Of a stretch of 64,000 bases of DNA, positions 25,991 through 36,031 are shown piece by piece; position 1 is the first letter of the stretch, and every line of letters starts with the position of its first letter. The stretch is from Singulisphaera acidiphila DSM 18658 (GTDB taxonomy: Bacteria > Planctomycetota > Planctomycetia > Isosphaerales > Isosphaeraceae). The notes beneath the pieces were generated by a model. It was not told the origin of the DNA. It did no database searches and saw only the letters and a list, made by a program, of their open reading frames with translations. A program made the position numbers and the translations under genes. Where the stretch lies: contig NC_019892.1 in NCBI RefSeq assembly GCF_000242455.2, positions 7,636,744 through 7,700,743 of the forward strand. The letters run 5' to 3'.

Positions 25991-28900
25991 ATGTATCATC
26001 TCCGGTCGATCGGACTCGTGGTCTGCTTGGTTTCGATCTCCTCCCAGGCCGCCGAGAAGGTTCCGCTCCCGAAACCGGCTGAAGGCTGGAAGATTGAACT
26101 GGCCGCCCAGGCTCCGGACATCCTCTTCCCGACGGCCATCGTCGCCGCAACCGATGGGACCCTCTACATCGGGCAGGACCCGATGGACATGCCAGGGCCT
26201 CCGACCCAGCCGATTGACTCGGTCGTCTCCTTCAAGGACGGCAAGGTCCAGGTGTTCGCCGACAAGCTCTGGAGTGTGATGGGCCTCGAATGGGTTCAGA
26301 ATACGCTCTACGTCGTTCACGCGCCTTACCTCTCGGCCTTCCAGGACACCGACGGAGACGGCAAGGCCGACTCCCGGGTCGACCTCATGACCGGACTGGG
26401 GCCCAAACTCCCCGGCTTCAACGGGATCAATGACCACGTCCCCTCCGGAATTCGCCTGGGAATGGACGGATATCTTTATATCGCGGTCGGTGACAAGGGA
26501 ATTCCCAAGGGAGTCGGCAAGGATGGCACAACGATCCAGCTCTTCGGCGGAGGCGTGATCCGGATCCGACCCGACGGCACGGGGCTCGAGGTCGTTTCGT
26601 CCGGCGAGCGTAATCCGTTGTCGGTGGCGCTGAGCGCGACCGACGACATTTTCACCTACGGCAATGACGACGATAGCAAGAAGTGGCCCAACAGTCTGAC
26701 CCACCACATTGTCGGCGGCCACTACGGCTATCCTTACGAATTTCTCCTGGCTCCGAACCGCGCCTTACCCATTGTGGCCGGGGAAATCGGAGGCTCAGGA
26801 GCCCAGGGCCTCTGCTACAACGAGGACGGCCTGCCGGCTTCGTATCGCGGCAACCTGTTCTTCTGCGACTGGGGACTGTCCACCGTTTTCCGATATCAGG
26901 TCGAGCGCTCTGGCGGCACATTCCGCTTAAAGGAAAAAAAGCCGTTCGTGACGAAGGGAGACCTGGCCGACTTCCGTCCGTTCTCGCTGGCGGTTTCCGC
27001 CGATGGCGCGAGCCTCTGGCTCGTCGACTGGGCGTTCAACAGTTGGCTCGCAGACGGACCTCAGACCGGTCGACTCTATCATCTGACATACGAAGGGGCG
27101 GACCGGCCAGAGAAATCCGCCCGACCACAAGGTGACGACCCGGCGACCCGGCTGGCCGCGCTCGATCATCCTGCGCTCTCGGTCCGCCTCGAGTCGCAGC
27201 GGAGCTTGGCACGCCTCGGTTCGAGTCAGGTCGATCCCTTGACCGCCCGGCTCAAGCAGAGTGAACCCGGGCTCGGGCGTCTGCACGCGCTCTGGGCCCT
27301 CGACGCGATTGATACCCCCGAGGCCCGCGAAGCGATCGGTTCGGTGCTCGCGGACGATCAGGCCGAACTTCGCCTTCAGGCCGCGCGCCATGCCGGGATT
27401 CGTCGCGACCGCAAGCTCCTGAGTGGTTTGACCTCTCTGCTCCGCGACCAGAACCCTGCCGTCCGCCGTGAGGCGGCGATCGCCCTCGGGAAACTCGGCG
27501 ATCCAGGCGCGTCACCTTCGCTGATGGCAGCCCTGGGCGACCCCGACAACGTGGCCGCATGGACCATCCGCCATGCAATCCGGAGGCTCAAGGCCTGGGA
27601 TGAGGAGGCGCTCGTCCAAGCCCTACTCGACGATCGTCGCCGTGACGATGCTCTCAAGTTGACCGACGAAGCATGGGCCTTGCCCGTAGTCCAGGCCTTG
27701 GTGAAAGCGCTGACGGCGACGGAATCGGGCGAAATCCGATCCCGGATTGTCGCCACCATCGGCGGTCTCTATCGCCAGTACGCCCCATGGACGGGCCAAT
27801 GGTTCGGTACCAACCCACTCGCGGGACAGCTCCCCCTGAAAACCGTCGACTGGGATCGAACCGCGATGGCCAACGTCTTGCGCGGCCTGGGACTCGGTAT
27901 CGAGGACCGCGATCCGGCCGTTCGCGCCAAAGCGATCGTTGCGCTTCGCACGATCGGGTCCGAGACAGCCCCTTATCTGCGGTCGCGATTGATGAAGGAG
28001 ACGGATGAGCCCAACCTCAAGGGCCTGATCGAGGCACTCGGACTCCTCGGCGATGTCCACGCATCGACGAACCTGGCCCTCCTCGCCCAGGATCCGAACC
28101 GGCCTGAGCCGGTCCGCGCTGCGGCGCTTGATGCCCTGGGAAGGTTGGGAGGGGCGCAGGTACTTCGCGCCCGGCTTTCGTTCGTTTACGACCCGAAAGC
28201 GCCGACCTCACTGATCGCCCGCGCCTTGCCGGAACTTGGTCGAGAGGGGGTCCTCCCCGCCAACGACGTGGCCGTGTTCCTCGAGAATCCGACGGCGGAG
28301 ATTCGCCAGGCGGCATTGCTGGCCTTCAACCCCAAGCGAAAACTCCCCCAGGAAGTTCGCCAGGCCGTGATTGACCGCCTGACCGACAAGGCGCCGGAGG
28401 TCCGAAAAACGGCCATCGAGGTCCTGGCCCGCTTGAACATTCGTGAGGCGATTCCTCGAATCCTGGCGGTGTCGAACGAGGATGCGTATCGGGAAGCGGC
28501 CACAATCGCGCTGGCGGCGATGCCTGACCCGCAAGCGCTGCCGCTCTACCTCTCCGCCATTCAGGATCGGAACCCTGAACTTCGTCGCGCGGGAGAAACG
28601 GCCCTCCTGGCGATCCGCGACCGCGTGGCGGGCGACCTCACCAAGCAACTGCAAGCCGGCAAGCTCAACGGCCCCGCGGCCCTGGCCTTGGAGCGCGTGC
28701 TCGCTCGTTTCCAGCCGATCGCCGATTGGCGTGTGATCGGCCCATTCCCACGGACAACCGCGCAGGTCTTCGTCTCCGAAGCGGCGATCGATTTCTCCCG
28801 GTCACACACCGGCGCAGAGGGAAGAACGATCACCTGGACTCCTCGAAAAACCGATGCCCTGACGGGACGGGTGACCCTTGACGACTTCAAAGAGGGGGCC

Positions 28901-29725
28901 GGAGACCGTGGCGGGTTCGGCTACGATACCAATGGATCTCCCAACCTTTGCGCCTTCGCCTACGCCGAAGTGGCGGCGGATCGCGATCGCACGGCCCTCT
29001 TACTGGTGGGGTCCAGCGGCCCGATCACGCTGACAATCAACGAGCGAGTCGTCCATAGCGAGAACAGTCAGGCCGGTCGACCTTACTCGCCTGACTCCGA
29101 CCTCGTCAGAATCGACCTCAAGAAAGGACAAAACCGAATCCTGGTCGTCTCGCGCCAGGGGATCGGCGTCTGGTCATTCAGCGTGCGGATCTCCGACCCG
29201 TCATCGATTTCTCTGGCCAGCCGACCCGATCCGAACTCGCCCCAGAAGTTGCAAGCGTTTGCACTTTCCCATGAAGGCGACCCCAAAAAGGGGGAATCGC
29301 TCTTCTTCGACGCCAAGGGGATCGGCTGTGTGAAGTGCCACTCCGCAGCCGGCCAAGGGACGGCGAATGCCGGGCCTGACCTGACTGGCCTGGCACTCAA
29401 GTATGATAAAGCTGAGATCATCCGCTCAGTGCTCGAGCCGTCGAACCGTCTCGCCACCGGCTATCAACCGGTACTCCTCTCGATGCAAGACGGCAAAGTC
29501 CTGACCGGGCTCGTCCGCTCAGAAACCGAAAGCGAGATCGAGTTGGTCGATGTGGAAGCCAAAGTCTCCCGCGTCCCCAAGAACCAGGTTGAGGAACGTC
29601 GCATCAGTGACGTCTCGCTGATGCCAAAGGGCTTGGCCGATACCCTCTCTCCCGTCGAGTTCGCCGACCTGATCAGCTACCTCCAAACCCTCAAGACGGC
29701 CCCAGCCTCCCCGGCCGGACCTTGA
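25991..29725 (+). CDS. PVC-type exported protein: beta-propeller dehydrogenase-like, HEAT repeats and cytochrome c
   Basis: The ATG at 25991 gives a 1244-residue protein with signal peptide MYHLRSIGLVVCLVSISSQAA. Residues about 20-370 form a glucose/sorbosone-dehydrogenase-like propeller (YLYIAVGDKGIPKG, SGERNPLSVAL, GGHYGYPYEF). From about 390 to 900 come HEAT-type repeats (recurring LG-x-LGDPGASPSLMAALGD and similar). A jelly-roll-like region with DWRVIGPFP follows. At the C-terminus is a heme-binding domain with C1113-x2-C1116-H1117 (CVKCH), and GYQPVLLSMQDGKVLTGLV matches the planctomycete putative heme-binding family. A periplasmic redox role in polymer breakdown is inferred; the substrate is unknown. 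Confidence 0.88.
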   Translation: MYHLRSIGLVVCLVSISSQAAEKVPLPKPAEGWKIELAAQAPDILFPTAIVAATDGTLYIGQDPMDMPGPPTQPIDSVVSFKDGKVQVFADKLWSVMGLEWVQNTLYVVHAPYLSAFQDTDGDGKADSRVDLMTGLGPKLPGFNGINDHVPSGIRLGMDGYLYIAVGDKGIPKGVGKDGTTIQLFGGGVIRIRPDGTGLEVVSSGERNPLSVALSATDDIFTYGNDDDSKKWPNSLTHHIVGGHYGYPYEFLLAPNRALPIVAGEIGGSGAQGLCYNEDGLPASYRGNLFFCDWGLSTVFRYQVERSGGTFRLKEKKPFVTKGDLADFRPFSLAVSADGASLWLVDWAFNSWLADGPQTGRLYHLTYEGADRPEKSARPQGDDPATRLAALDHPALSVRLESQRSLARLGSSQVDPLTARLKQSEPGLGRLHALWALDAIDTPEAREAIGSVLADDQAELRLQAARHAGIRRDRKLLSGLTSLLRDQNPAVRREAAIALGKLGDPGASPSLMAALGDPDNVAAWTIRHAIRRLKAWDEEALVQALLDDRRRDDALKLTDEAWALPVVQALVKALTATESGEIRSRIVATIGGLYRQYAPWTGQWFGTNPLAGQLPLKTVDWDRTAMANVLRGLGLGIEDRDPAVRAKAIVALRTIGSETAPYLRSRLMKETDEPNLKGLIEALGLLGDVHASTNLALLAQDPNRPEPVRAAALDALGRLGGAQVLRARLSFVYDPKAPTSLIARALPELGREGVLPANDVAVFLENPTAEIRQAALLAFNPKRKLPQEVRQAVIDRLTDKAPEVRKTAIEVLARLNIREAIPRILAVSNEDAYREAATIALAAMPDPQALPLYLSAIQDRNPELRRAGETALLAIRDRVAGDLTKQLQAGKLNGPAALALERVLARFQPIADWRVIGPFPRTTAQVFVSEAAIDFSRSHTGAEGRTITWTPRKTDALTGRVTLDDFKEGAGDRGGFGYDTNGSPNLCAFAYAEVAADRDRTALLLVGSSGPITLTINERVVHSENSQAGRPYSPDSDLVRIDLKKGQNRILVVSRQGIGVWSFSVRISDPSSISLASRPDPNSPQKLQAFALSHEGDPKKGESLFFDAKGIGCVKCHSAAGQGTANAGPDLTGLALKYDKAEIIRSVLEPSNRLATGYQPVLLSMQDGKVLTGLVRSETESEIELVDVEAKVSRVPKNQVEERRISDVSLMPKGLADTLSPVEFADLISYLQTLKTAPASPAGP

Positions 29726-29773
29726 TCGCGAATTCGACCCAACGCGAATTGAGGCAACCAGTTTTGTAGCCCG

Positions 29774-29822
29774 GAAAGGGCGACCGCCAAGGCCAGCACC
29801 GGCTCTTGGTGGTCGCCCTTTC
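29774..29822. terminator. Terminator hairpin between convergent genes
   Basis: An 18-bp stem (29774-29791 with 29805-29822, one G-T pair) with a 13-nt loop lies between the cytochrome gene and kdsB, followed on the plus strand by a T-containing stretch. Confidence 0.75.
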
Positions 29823-29939
29823 GTGGTTTCCAAACTTCGTCATGTGCTCTTTATTTGCTTCCAGGGGGTTTCAATCCTGGCGATGAACGGTCATCTCTAC
29901 GGGGCTGCAAAATCGACGTGAGGCTCTTCCGCCCCTCAC

Positions 29940-30695
29940 TCAGTCGCCTCCACCGGCCCGCCAGCGCTCGACAAACCGGCGGTAATCGTCGGGGGTGTCG
30001 ATCCCGACACTCGGCTCATCAACGAACCCGACGGCGATTCGGTGGCCGGCTTCGAGGACGCGGAGTTGCTCGAGCTTCTCGATCCGTTCCAGGGGGGATG
30101 GGGGAAGTGTCGCCAGTCTCAGCAAGAAATCACGACGGTAGGCATAGAGACCGAGATGAAGATAGGCCAACGGGTGTGATGAGGCGGAGTCGGGCCGCCC
30201 GTCACGATGGTAGGGGATCGGACTGCGCGAGAAGTAGAGGGCCTGACCCGTGGCGGTGCAGACAACCTTGACGCACGAGGGGTCAAGATAATCCTCTTCG
30301 GAGCGAATCGGGGTGGCGAGGGTGGCCATCGAGGCCTCGGGATCGTTCTCGAGAAGTGCGATCACGAGGTCGAGCGCCTGGGGAGAAATCTCCGGTTCAT
30401 CCCCTTGGAGGTTGACGATGATCCCTGCCTCGGGCAACCCTTCGGCCACCTCGGCGACTCGGTCGGTGCCGCTCGGGTGATCGTCGCGGGTCATCGCGCA
30501 CTCCCCTCCGAAGGCGGCGACGGCCTCAGCGATGGCACGATCGTCGGTTGCAACGATGATCCGGTCAAGGCGGGTTGAACGGCGCGCGGCCTCGACCACG
30601 TGCTGAATCAAAGGTCGACCTGTTTCGGATAGAAGGGGTTTGCCGGGCAGTCGGGTTGAAGCGAAGCGGGCCGGAATCACAGCAACAATTTCCAT
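29940..30695 (-). CDS. kdsB: 3-deoxy-manno-octulosonate cytidylyltransferase
   Basis: KdsB activates KDO as CMP-KDO for lipopolysaccharide core synthesis. The start MEIVAVIPARFASTRLPGKPL at 30695 gives 251 residues, the normal length; the frame to 30851 is leader. Motifs include VIPARFASTRLPGKPL, IIVATDDRAIAEAV, MTRDDHPSGTDRVAEV, NLQGDEPEI, YFSRSPIPY and HLGLYAYR. It supports a lipopolysaccharide-bearing outer membrane. A good promoter lies 91 bp upstream. Confidence 0.95.
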   Translation of the reverse strand: MEIVAVIPARFASTRLPGKPLLSETGRPLIQHVVEAARRSTRLDRIIVATDDRAIAEAVAAFGGECAMTRDDHPSGTDRVAEVAEGLPEAGIIVNLQGDEPEISPQALDLVIALLENDPEASMATLATPIRSEEDYLDPSCVKVVCTATGQALYFSRSPIPYHRDGRPDSASSHPLAYLHLGLYAYRRDFLLRLATLPPSPLERIEKLEQLRVLEAGHRIAVGFVDEPSVGIDTPDDYRRFVERWRAGGGD

Positions 30696-31337
30696 GTTTC
30701 GACGAAAACTCCCTCCGGTCTTCTTCCGATACAAGGGGCACTGAAGGACAGTCGCCTTCGATTGAGTGCATCGACAGGAACGTTCACTATAGCCGAGCCC
30801 GACTCTCTGGCAACTGGAGGGATCCAATTCGCTCAGGGAGTCGAACCCCATCGGGAAGGATCTCGAAGGGGTGCCCGGCCGGACCCGTGCCGCAAGACGC
30901 AGCGCGGCCTGGCATGCCTGAATCGTTGGAGGAATCTCGCCGGACGAATGTTGGACTAAGTTGTCTGACGCTCCCCAGCAGACTGCTCGTCGGAAGAATC
31001 AAGGCCATCGCAATTGATCGAATGAGAAGCCCGCGGGCACTCTTGTTGCTGTTGTGTGCGGTCGGTGATTCAACACTCTCGGGGCTCCCGTTCGTTGCTG
31101 GTGTCTGACGGGCCTGAATTCATGGCCCCGTTCTGTGCCCTCGAACGGTCCGTCGCCATCAACTATTGCTTGCGCTCTGCCTACTTAGGAGTCGTTGATT
31201 TGACTCCGGTAGCCGCATTTCGCTCCCGGCTTCTATTCGCCCGGGACCGTGATGCGCCATGGAAGGGGGGCGTTCACTATCGAATTGCGGGGCGGCCATA
31301 GCCAATGGTTTGGCGGTCGTCTGGGGAGGTTGAATTC
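30696..31337. other. Divergent intergenic region between kdsB and the S8 protease gene
   Basis: These 642 bp hold the kdsB promoter (listed). No coding frame with family resemblance, RNA gene or repeat was seen in the remainder. Confidence 0.45.
30786..30813 (-). promoter_or_regulatory. Predicted sigma-70 promoter of kdsB
   Basis: On the minus strand TTGCCA (30813-30808) and TATAGT (30791-30786) are 16 nt apart, each one mismatch from consensus, 91 bp upstream of the kdsB start. Confidence 0.55.
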
Positions 31338-33278
31338 ATGGGGTGGATCCGCAAGACCCGTCGCCCGGACCGCTGTCAGAATAATCTTGAGATTGAAACG
31401 CTGGAGGGACGGACCCTTTTATCGGCGACACCTCGGTTCCACAAATCCCATCATCAGCAGCAACAGATACAGCATCTTGAGCAGATTCGGGCACAACATT
31501 TTGCAGCGATCGCTCAAATCCAGCAGACGGCGCATGGATCGCACATCGCAGCGCCCCACACCACCACTTCGACGCTGAATGACGCCTCAATCTCCAACTT
31601 CGACAGCCTGGTGGGTGCGTCCAAGGCACGAGCCCAATACGGGGTCGACGGCACCGGGATGACGGTCGCCGTGATCGACTCCGGGGTGAACTACAACCAT
31701 GCCGCATTGGGGGGGGGACTCGGCCCGGGACACAAGGTGGTCGCGGGGTTCGACTTCTCCAACAACACCTCCGACCCGATGCCATCGGGTAGCTCGCACG
31801 GAACCGCCGTAGCAGGCATTATTGCCTCGAGCGACAAGGCGAACCCGGGCGTCGCCCCCGGCGCCGACATCGTGGCGCTTCGGGTCTTCGGTACCGACGG
31901 GAAGAGCGATTTCAATCGGGTGGGTGATGCCCTGCAGTGGGTGATCAACCACCACACCGAATACAACATCACGGCCATCAACATCTCTCTCTCCGACGGG
32001 AACAACTACGCGCAAAATTGGTTTGCCCGTGATGGAGGTATCGGCCAGCGAATCACCAACCTGGTTAGCACGCTCGAAACGCTGAACATTCCTGTGATCT
32101 CGGCGACGGGTAACAGCTTCAGAGGAGCTCAAGGCGAAGGCTTCACCGCGATCATCCCCGACACGATCAGCGTGACCGCCACCGACTCGTCGGACCAGCT
32201 TGTGTCCGACGCGCAGCGACTGGGCGTTGCAATCGGCGGAGTCGCGGCCACGGATATCGCCGCTCCGGGCAAGGGGATCATCGCGCCCACCAATGGCAGC
32301 GGATTCTCCAGCGGTGACGGAACCAGTTTTGCCGCTCCTCAAGTCACCGGCGCGGTCGTCTTGCTCCAGCAGATTTACGCAAAGCGGTTTAACACTCTCC
32401 CCACCGTCAAACAACTTGAAGGCTGGATCAAGCAAGGATCCGATCCGGCATCCGACCCCGCAACCGGAATCAGCATCGGCAGGCTCGATATCCCCAAGGC
32501 CGCCGGTCTCATCCCCTCGCCGCCGGGACAGCCCAATGCCCAACCGCAAGTGGTGACACCCACTCCAACACCTACGCCCACTCCAACACCTACGCCCACT
32601 CCGACTCCTACGCCCACTCCGACTCCTACGCCCACTCCGACTCCTACGCCCACGCCCACGCCCACACCGACTCCTACGCCCACTCCGACTCCGACTCCGA
32701 CTCCTACGCCCACTCCGACTCCGACTCCTACGCCCACTCCGACTCCGACTCCTACGCCCACTCCGACTCCGACTCCTACGCCCACTCCGACTCCGACTCC
32801 TACGCCCACTCCGACTCCGACTCCTACGCCCACTCCGACTCCGACTCCTACGCCCACTCCGACTCCGACTCCTACGCCCACTCCGACTCCGACTCCTACG
32901 CCCACTCCGACTCCGACTCCTACGCCCACTCCGACTCCTACGCCCACGCCCACACCGACACCCACTCCGAACCCCGATCCCTCTCAAGGGTCGAACGGTA
33001 TCTCGATTTTTGTGAATGGGCGGCTCTTGACCAACCAGAGTGCCGACAAGTTGGCGGGCTTGTTCTCCAACACGTTTTCCAGCGGCGCATCGAGCAAGAA
33101 CACGATCCGACTCTGGGGAGCAAATGGAAAAGGCATTCAACTCGGCGAGACGCGTCCGACCGGCAAGCTGAAGCACGCCGAGACGACCGATCCCGTCGCC
33201 CCTCCGCTTCCGGCTCCCACCGGCCCACTGCAACATGCTCGGCGGTCGCCGTTTGCCCGAACCCGAAAGATCCGTTAG
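31338..33278 (+). CDS. Subtilisin-like (S8) serine protease with LEPR-XLL-type N-terminus and a (Thr-Pro)69 linker
   Basis: The ATG at 31338 follows GGGGAGG (31322-31328) and gives 646 residues. The N-terminus contains LEIETLEGRTLLSA (18-30), the planctomycete LEPR-XLL-type motif linked with export. The protease domain has the triad D114 (AVIDSGVN), H154 (SSHGTAVAG) and S330 (DGTSFAAPQVTG), with the oxyanion Asn about 259 (SATGNS). Residues 407-544 are an uninterrupted (Thr-Pro)69 run, followed by about 100 residues ending in basic sequence. The run could span the envelope or be glycosylated. It is the only gene in the window with this base composition pattern. Confidence 0.9.
   Translation: MGWIRKTRRPDRCQNNLEIETLEGRTLLSATPRFHKSHHQQQQIQHLEQIRAQHFAAIAQIQQTAHGSHIAAPHTTTSTLNDASISNFDSLVGASKARAQYGVDGTGMTVAVIDSGVNYNHAALGGGLGPGHKVVAGFDFSNNTSDPMPSGSSHGTAVAGIIASSDKANPGVAPGADIVALRVFGTDGKSDFNRVGDALQWVINHHTEYNITAINISLSDGNNYAQNWFARDGGIGQRITNLVSTLETLNIPVISATGNSFRGAQGEGFTAIIPDTISVTATDSSDQLVSDAQRLGVAIGGVAATDIAAPGKGIIAPTNGSGFSSGDGTSFAAPQVTGAVVLLQQIYAKRFNTLPTVKQLEGWIKQGSDPASDPATGISIGRLDIPKAAGLIPSPPGQPNAQPQVVTPTPTPTPTPTPTPTPTPTPTPTPTPTPTPTPTPTPTPTPTPTPTPTPTPTPTPTPTPTPTPTPTPTPTPTPTPTPTPTPTPTPTPTPTPTPTPTPTPTPTPTPTPTPTPTPTPTPTPTPTPTPTPTPTPTPTPTPTPNPDPSQGSNGISIFVNGRLLTNQSADKLAGLFSNTFSSGASSKNTIRLWGANGKGIQLGETRPTGKLKHAETTDPVAPPLPAPTGPLQHARRSPFARTRKIR
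32556..32969 (+). repeat. Thr-Pro codon repeat with a 24-bp tandem unit
   Basis: This 414-bp tract encodes 69 Thr-Pro pairs. Its core (32703 to about 32918) consists of nine consecutive identical 24-bp units (CCTACGCCCACTCCGACTCC plus GACT), with two to three partial units on either side. Copy-number change would keep the frame. Confidence 0.95.
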
Positions 33279-33391
33279 AATCGCCGCAAGTGAGTTGTCC
33301 GCGATCCGCGGCGACATGAGCGATCATCGGCCCCGTCCGTCTCGTCCTTCGCGACGAGTCGGCGGGGCCTTCTCGCATCCGGGAGGTTGGA

Positions 33392-34126
33392 TTGGCCACA
33401 AAGACTCAGACCGCCCTAATCACGGGGGCGGGCAGCGGGATCGGTCAGGGAATCGCGTTGGCGCTCGATCAGATGGGCCTGCGAGTCGCCCTGGTGGGCC
33501 GTGACCCGGCGAAACTCGAGCGCACACGCGACCAGTTAACGCAAAAGGCGGGGCCAGCCCTGGTGGCTGCTTGTGACGTTGCCGATCGAGCGTCCGTCGA
33601 TTCTGTGGTCGAGCGCATCTTGAAGGACTTCGGTGGGATTGACGTCTTGGTCTGTAACGCCGGGACGAACGTCCGCAATCGCTCGCTGGAAGTTCTCGAT
33701 CCCGCCGACTGGGACCTGATGATCGCGACCAACCTGACGGGGGCCTTCAACCTCGTTCATGCCGTGCTCCCCTCAATGCGGGAACGGCGTGAAGGGTTGG
33801 TCATCCAGGTTGCCTCAATCTCCGGAAAGCGAGCCAGCGTCCTGGGTGGAGGGGGCTACTCCGCCTCCAAGTTCGGCCAGGCCGCGCTCGGGATCTGCCT
33901 CGGCCGCGAAGAAGGCCCCCGGGGAATCCGCTCGACCGTGATCTATCCCGGCGAGGTCAACACCCCAATTCTCGAAGGCCGACCCGTCCCCGTCGCTCAA
34001 GAGCGGAAAGAGGCCATTCTTCAACCGGCTGACATCGCCGCAGCTGTCCGCTTCCTGGTAGAGCTCAACCCTCGAGCCCACGTTCCGGAACTGGTGATCA
34101 CACCCACCGTCGACGACTACTTCTGA
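33392..34126 (+). CDS. Short-chain dehydrogenase/reductase (SDR)
   Basis: A TTG at 33392, 5 nt after GGGAGG (33381-33386), gives 244 residues. The cofactor motif is TGAGSGIGQG near residues 11-20, NAG appears at about 89-91 (LVCNAGTNVRN), and the active site is S-x(12)-Y-x3-K with Y and K in GYSASKFG. GEEGPRGIRSTVIYPGEVNTPI is typical. The substrate is unknown. The gene is co-oriented with the protease and ends in a terminator hairpin. Confidence 0.9.
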   Translation: MATKTQTALITGAGSGIGQGIALALDQMGLRVALVGRDPAKLERTRDQLTQKAGPALVAACDVADRASVDSVVERILKDFGGIDVLVCNAGTNVRNRSLEVLDPADWDLMIATNLTGAFNLVHAVLPSMRERREGLVIQVASISGKRASVLGGGGYSASKFGQAALGICLGREEGPRGIRSTVIYPGEVNTPILEGRPVPVAQERKEAILQPADIAAAVRFLVELNPRAHVPELVITPTVDDYF

Positions 34127-34927
34127 TCGCCTTTGTCGTCCCGAAGCAACGATCGTTCCTGGTCAAGGGGTCACGGGCTGAGTCCATCCCGTGGCCCCTG
34201 TACCATTTCCCCCTTTCACAAAAGGCAAAAAAGCCATCCCGCCGCTCCTTCATAACTACTGCACAAAAACACGCCCCCCACCCAAACAGCTTCACCCCTG
34301 GCAATTAAAAGCCACCCAGCGGAATCACAAAACATACACACAAATTATTTATAAAATAATATTAACATGTCACAAATCACCATTCATGTCCAATAAATAA
34401 ACAATAACAGATATCGGTACCATGGTTTGAAATATAACACTCGGGCTTCCTGCCTATCTCGATGACGCATACAACGGCTCGCCCTTGACCACCCTCGGGG
34501 TCAGTGACAAAGGCCCGCAGACCCGTCCGGTCATCAATTTCTGCAAAAAAAAGGCCGTGGCGAGCCGCCATCCTACCCCTCGTTGGCCCCTGCAAGAACA
34601 GAACATCAAAATGGATCCGCCATTTCTATAGAATATGGGATCGTTGTGTAATATTTGCCGCTATACTCTATAGACTCTGAAGTCGTCGATTTGATAGAAT
34701 CCCGTTCTACAGGTGTCATCAAGAAGATTCGCCGCTGCCTCGATCGGAATCGCTCCGAATCGATCACGGGGGCGATCCGTCTCGTGCGAAGCCGCATCCT
34801 TTCATTGCTATTGCGTTTGCTCGCGTACGTTTTGATTCAAAGGCCAGCTTGGCTGAGCTCTTGGATCGTGGTCGTGCTCGCCCTGTGATTTTCGCTATCC
34901 TTTCCTTCTTTTGCTAAGGAGTGTCGA
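34127..34927. other. 801-bp intergenic region, AT-rich in its middle
   Basis: It holds the SDR terminator (listed), a strongly AT-rich stretch around 34320-34440 and the leader of the DUF1559 gene. A small frame at 34655-34888 lacks supporting features and was rejected. No RNA gene was seen. Confidence 0.45.
34166..34199 (+). terminator. Terminator hairpin after the SDR gene
   Basis: A 12-bp stem including one G-T pair (34166-34177 with 34188-34199) with a 10-nt loop is followed by a pyrimidine-rich tract. Confidence 0.65.
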
Positions 34928-35884
34928 ATGCGACGACGCGGATTCACCTTGATCGAGTTGTTGGTCGTGATCGCAATCATCGCGGTTTTAATCGCTCTGC
35001 TTTTGCCAGCCGTCCAGGCAGCACGCGAGGCAGCTCGTCGGTCTCAATGCGTGAACAACCTGAAACAAATTGGGTTGGCGATGCATAACTATGAGTCGAC
35101 GAATGGAGCGTTTCCGTATGGATCCAACTTTTATGAGTCGATCACATCCCCGATTTCAGGACTCAATACATTCGGTGGGAACTGGGTGCTGATGATCCTG
35201 CCGAACATGGAGCAGACGGCGCTTTACAATGCCCACAATTTCAGCCTGAGAACCGTGGATCTCCACAATACGACCGTCACACGGTCGGTCATTAGTTCTT
35301 TGATCTGCCCGTCTGACCCAGGTGCAGTTACGCCTATCAAAACGGATCGGAGTGAGGTCGTAACGTCGATGGGATTGTGGTATCCGGGGAATATGGGTCC
35401 CTCGAATATGGACGCCAAAGTCCCGTATTGCCCGCCGACCCCGCCGGCTTCGACCGTGCAATCGTACTGCTCCCAAGGGACTTGGGGAGCCAACCCCGCC
35501 TCGAGAAGTGGCACTCTTGTCGGCTTTTTTGGGCGATTTCAAACCTGTCAGCGCATCGCAGGCGTCACTGACGGCCTGAGCAATACCTTCATGGTGGGAG
35601 AGACGCTGCCCACGGACTGCGCCTACTTCGGGGCGTTCAACCACAATTTCCCCATTGCCGGCACATCGATTCCCTTGAATATGATCGGCCTTGTCAACGG
35701 CAGCACAGTCAAAATCAACACATTTCAGCAGGTCTGTGGTTATAAGAGTCGCCATTCTGGTGGCGCGAACTTCCTGATGGGTGACGGTAGCACCCGGTTC
35801 ATCAAGCAATCCATCAACTATCAGACCTACAACGCGGCGGGATCCGCGGCGCTCGGCGAAGTGATCTCGTCGGACGCGCTTTGA
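34928..35884 (+). CDS. DUF1559 protein with prepilin-type N-terminus
   Basis: This 318-residue protein begins MRRRGFTLIELLVVIAIIAVL, a prepilin cleavage/methylation motif with G before F and E at +5, followed by a hydrophobic helix and QAAREAARRSQCVNNLKQI, the hallmark of the planctomycete DUF1559 family. The C-terminus has HSGGANFLMGDGSTRFIKQSI, also family-typical. Function is unknown; a pseudopilin-like or surface role is inferred. AAGGAG lies 6 nt before the ATG. A small lipoprotein gene follows, the usual partner. Confidence 0.93.
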   Translation: MRRRGFTLIELLVVIAIIAVLIALLLPAVQAAREAARRSQCVNNLKQIGLAMHNYESTNGAFPYGSNFYESITSPISGLNTFGGNWVLMILPNMEQTALYNAHNFSLRTVDLHNTTVTRSVISSLICPSDPGAVTPIKTDRSEVVTSMGLWYPGNMGPSNMDAKVPYCPPTPPASTVQSYCSQGTWGANPASRSGTLVGFFGRFQTCQRIAGVTDGLSNTFMVGETLPTDCAYFGAFNHNFPIAGTSIPLNMIGLVNGSTVKINTFQQVCGYKSRHSGGANFLMGDGSTRFIKQSINYQTYNAAGSAALGEVISSDAL

Positions 35885-36031
35885 GCCGTTTCGATTCGTG
35901 AAGCTGAGGTCACTCACCAAAGCCTTGGTCCGAAGGCTGGGATCCGGACATCCAACGCAGATGCCGGGATCCCGGGCTTCCGTGCGATGGATGATTGTCG
36001 CGTCACAAGCATCGGAGAGGATCGAATCGAA

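Noticed and set aside
31587..33317. Minus-strand frame of 576 residues opposite the S8 protease
   Set aside because: Its Ser/Arg/Gly repeats are the reverse complement of the Thr-Pro codon repeat. The same holds for the Gly-Val frame at 32375-32965.
34655..34888. Possible 77-residue protein upstream of the first DUF1559 gene
   Set aside because: No ribosome site, family or conservation evidence; it occupies a likely leader region.
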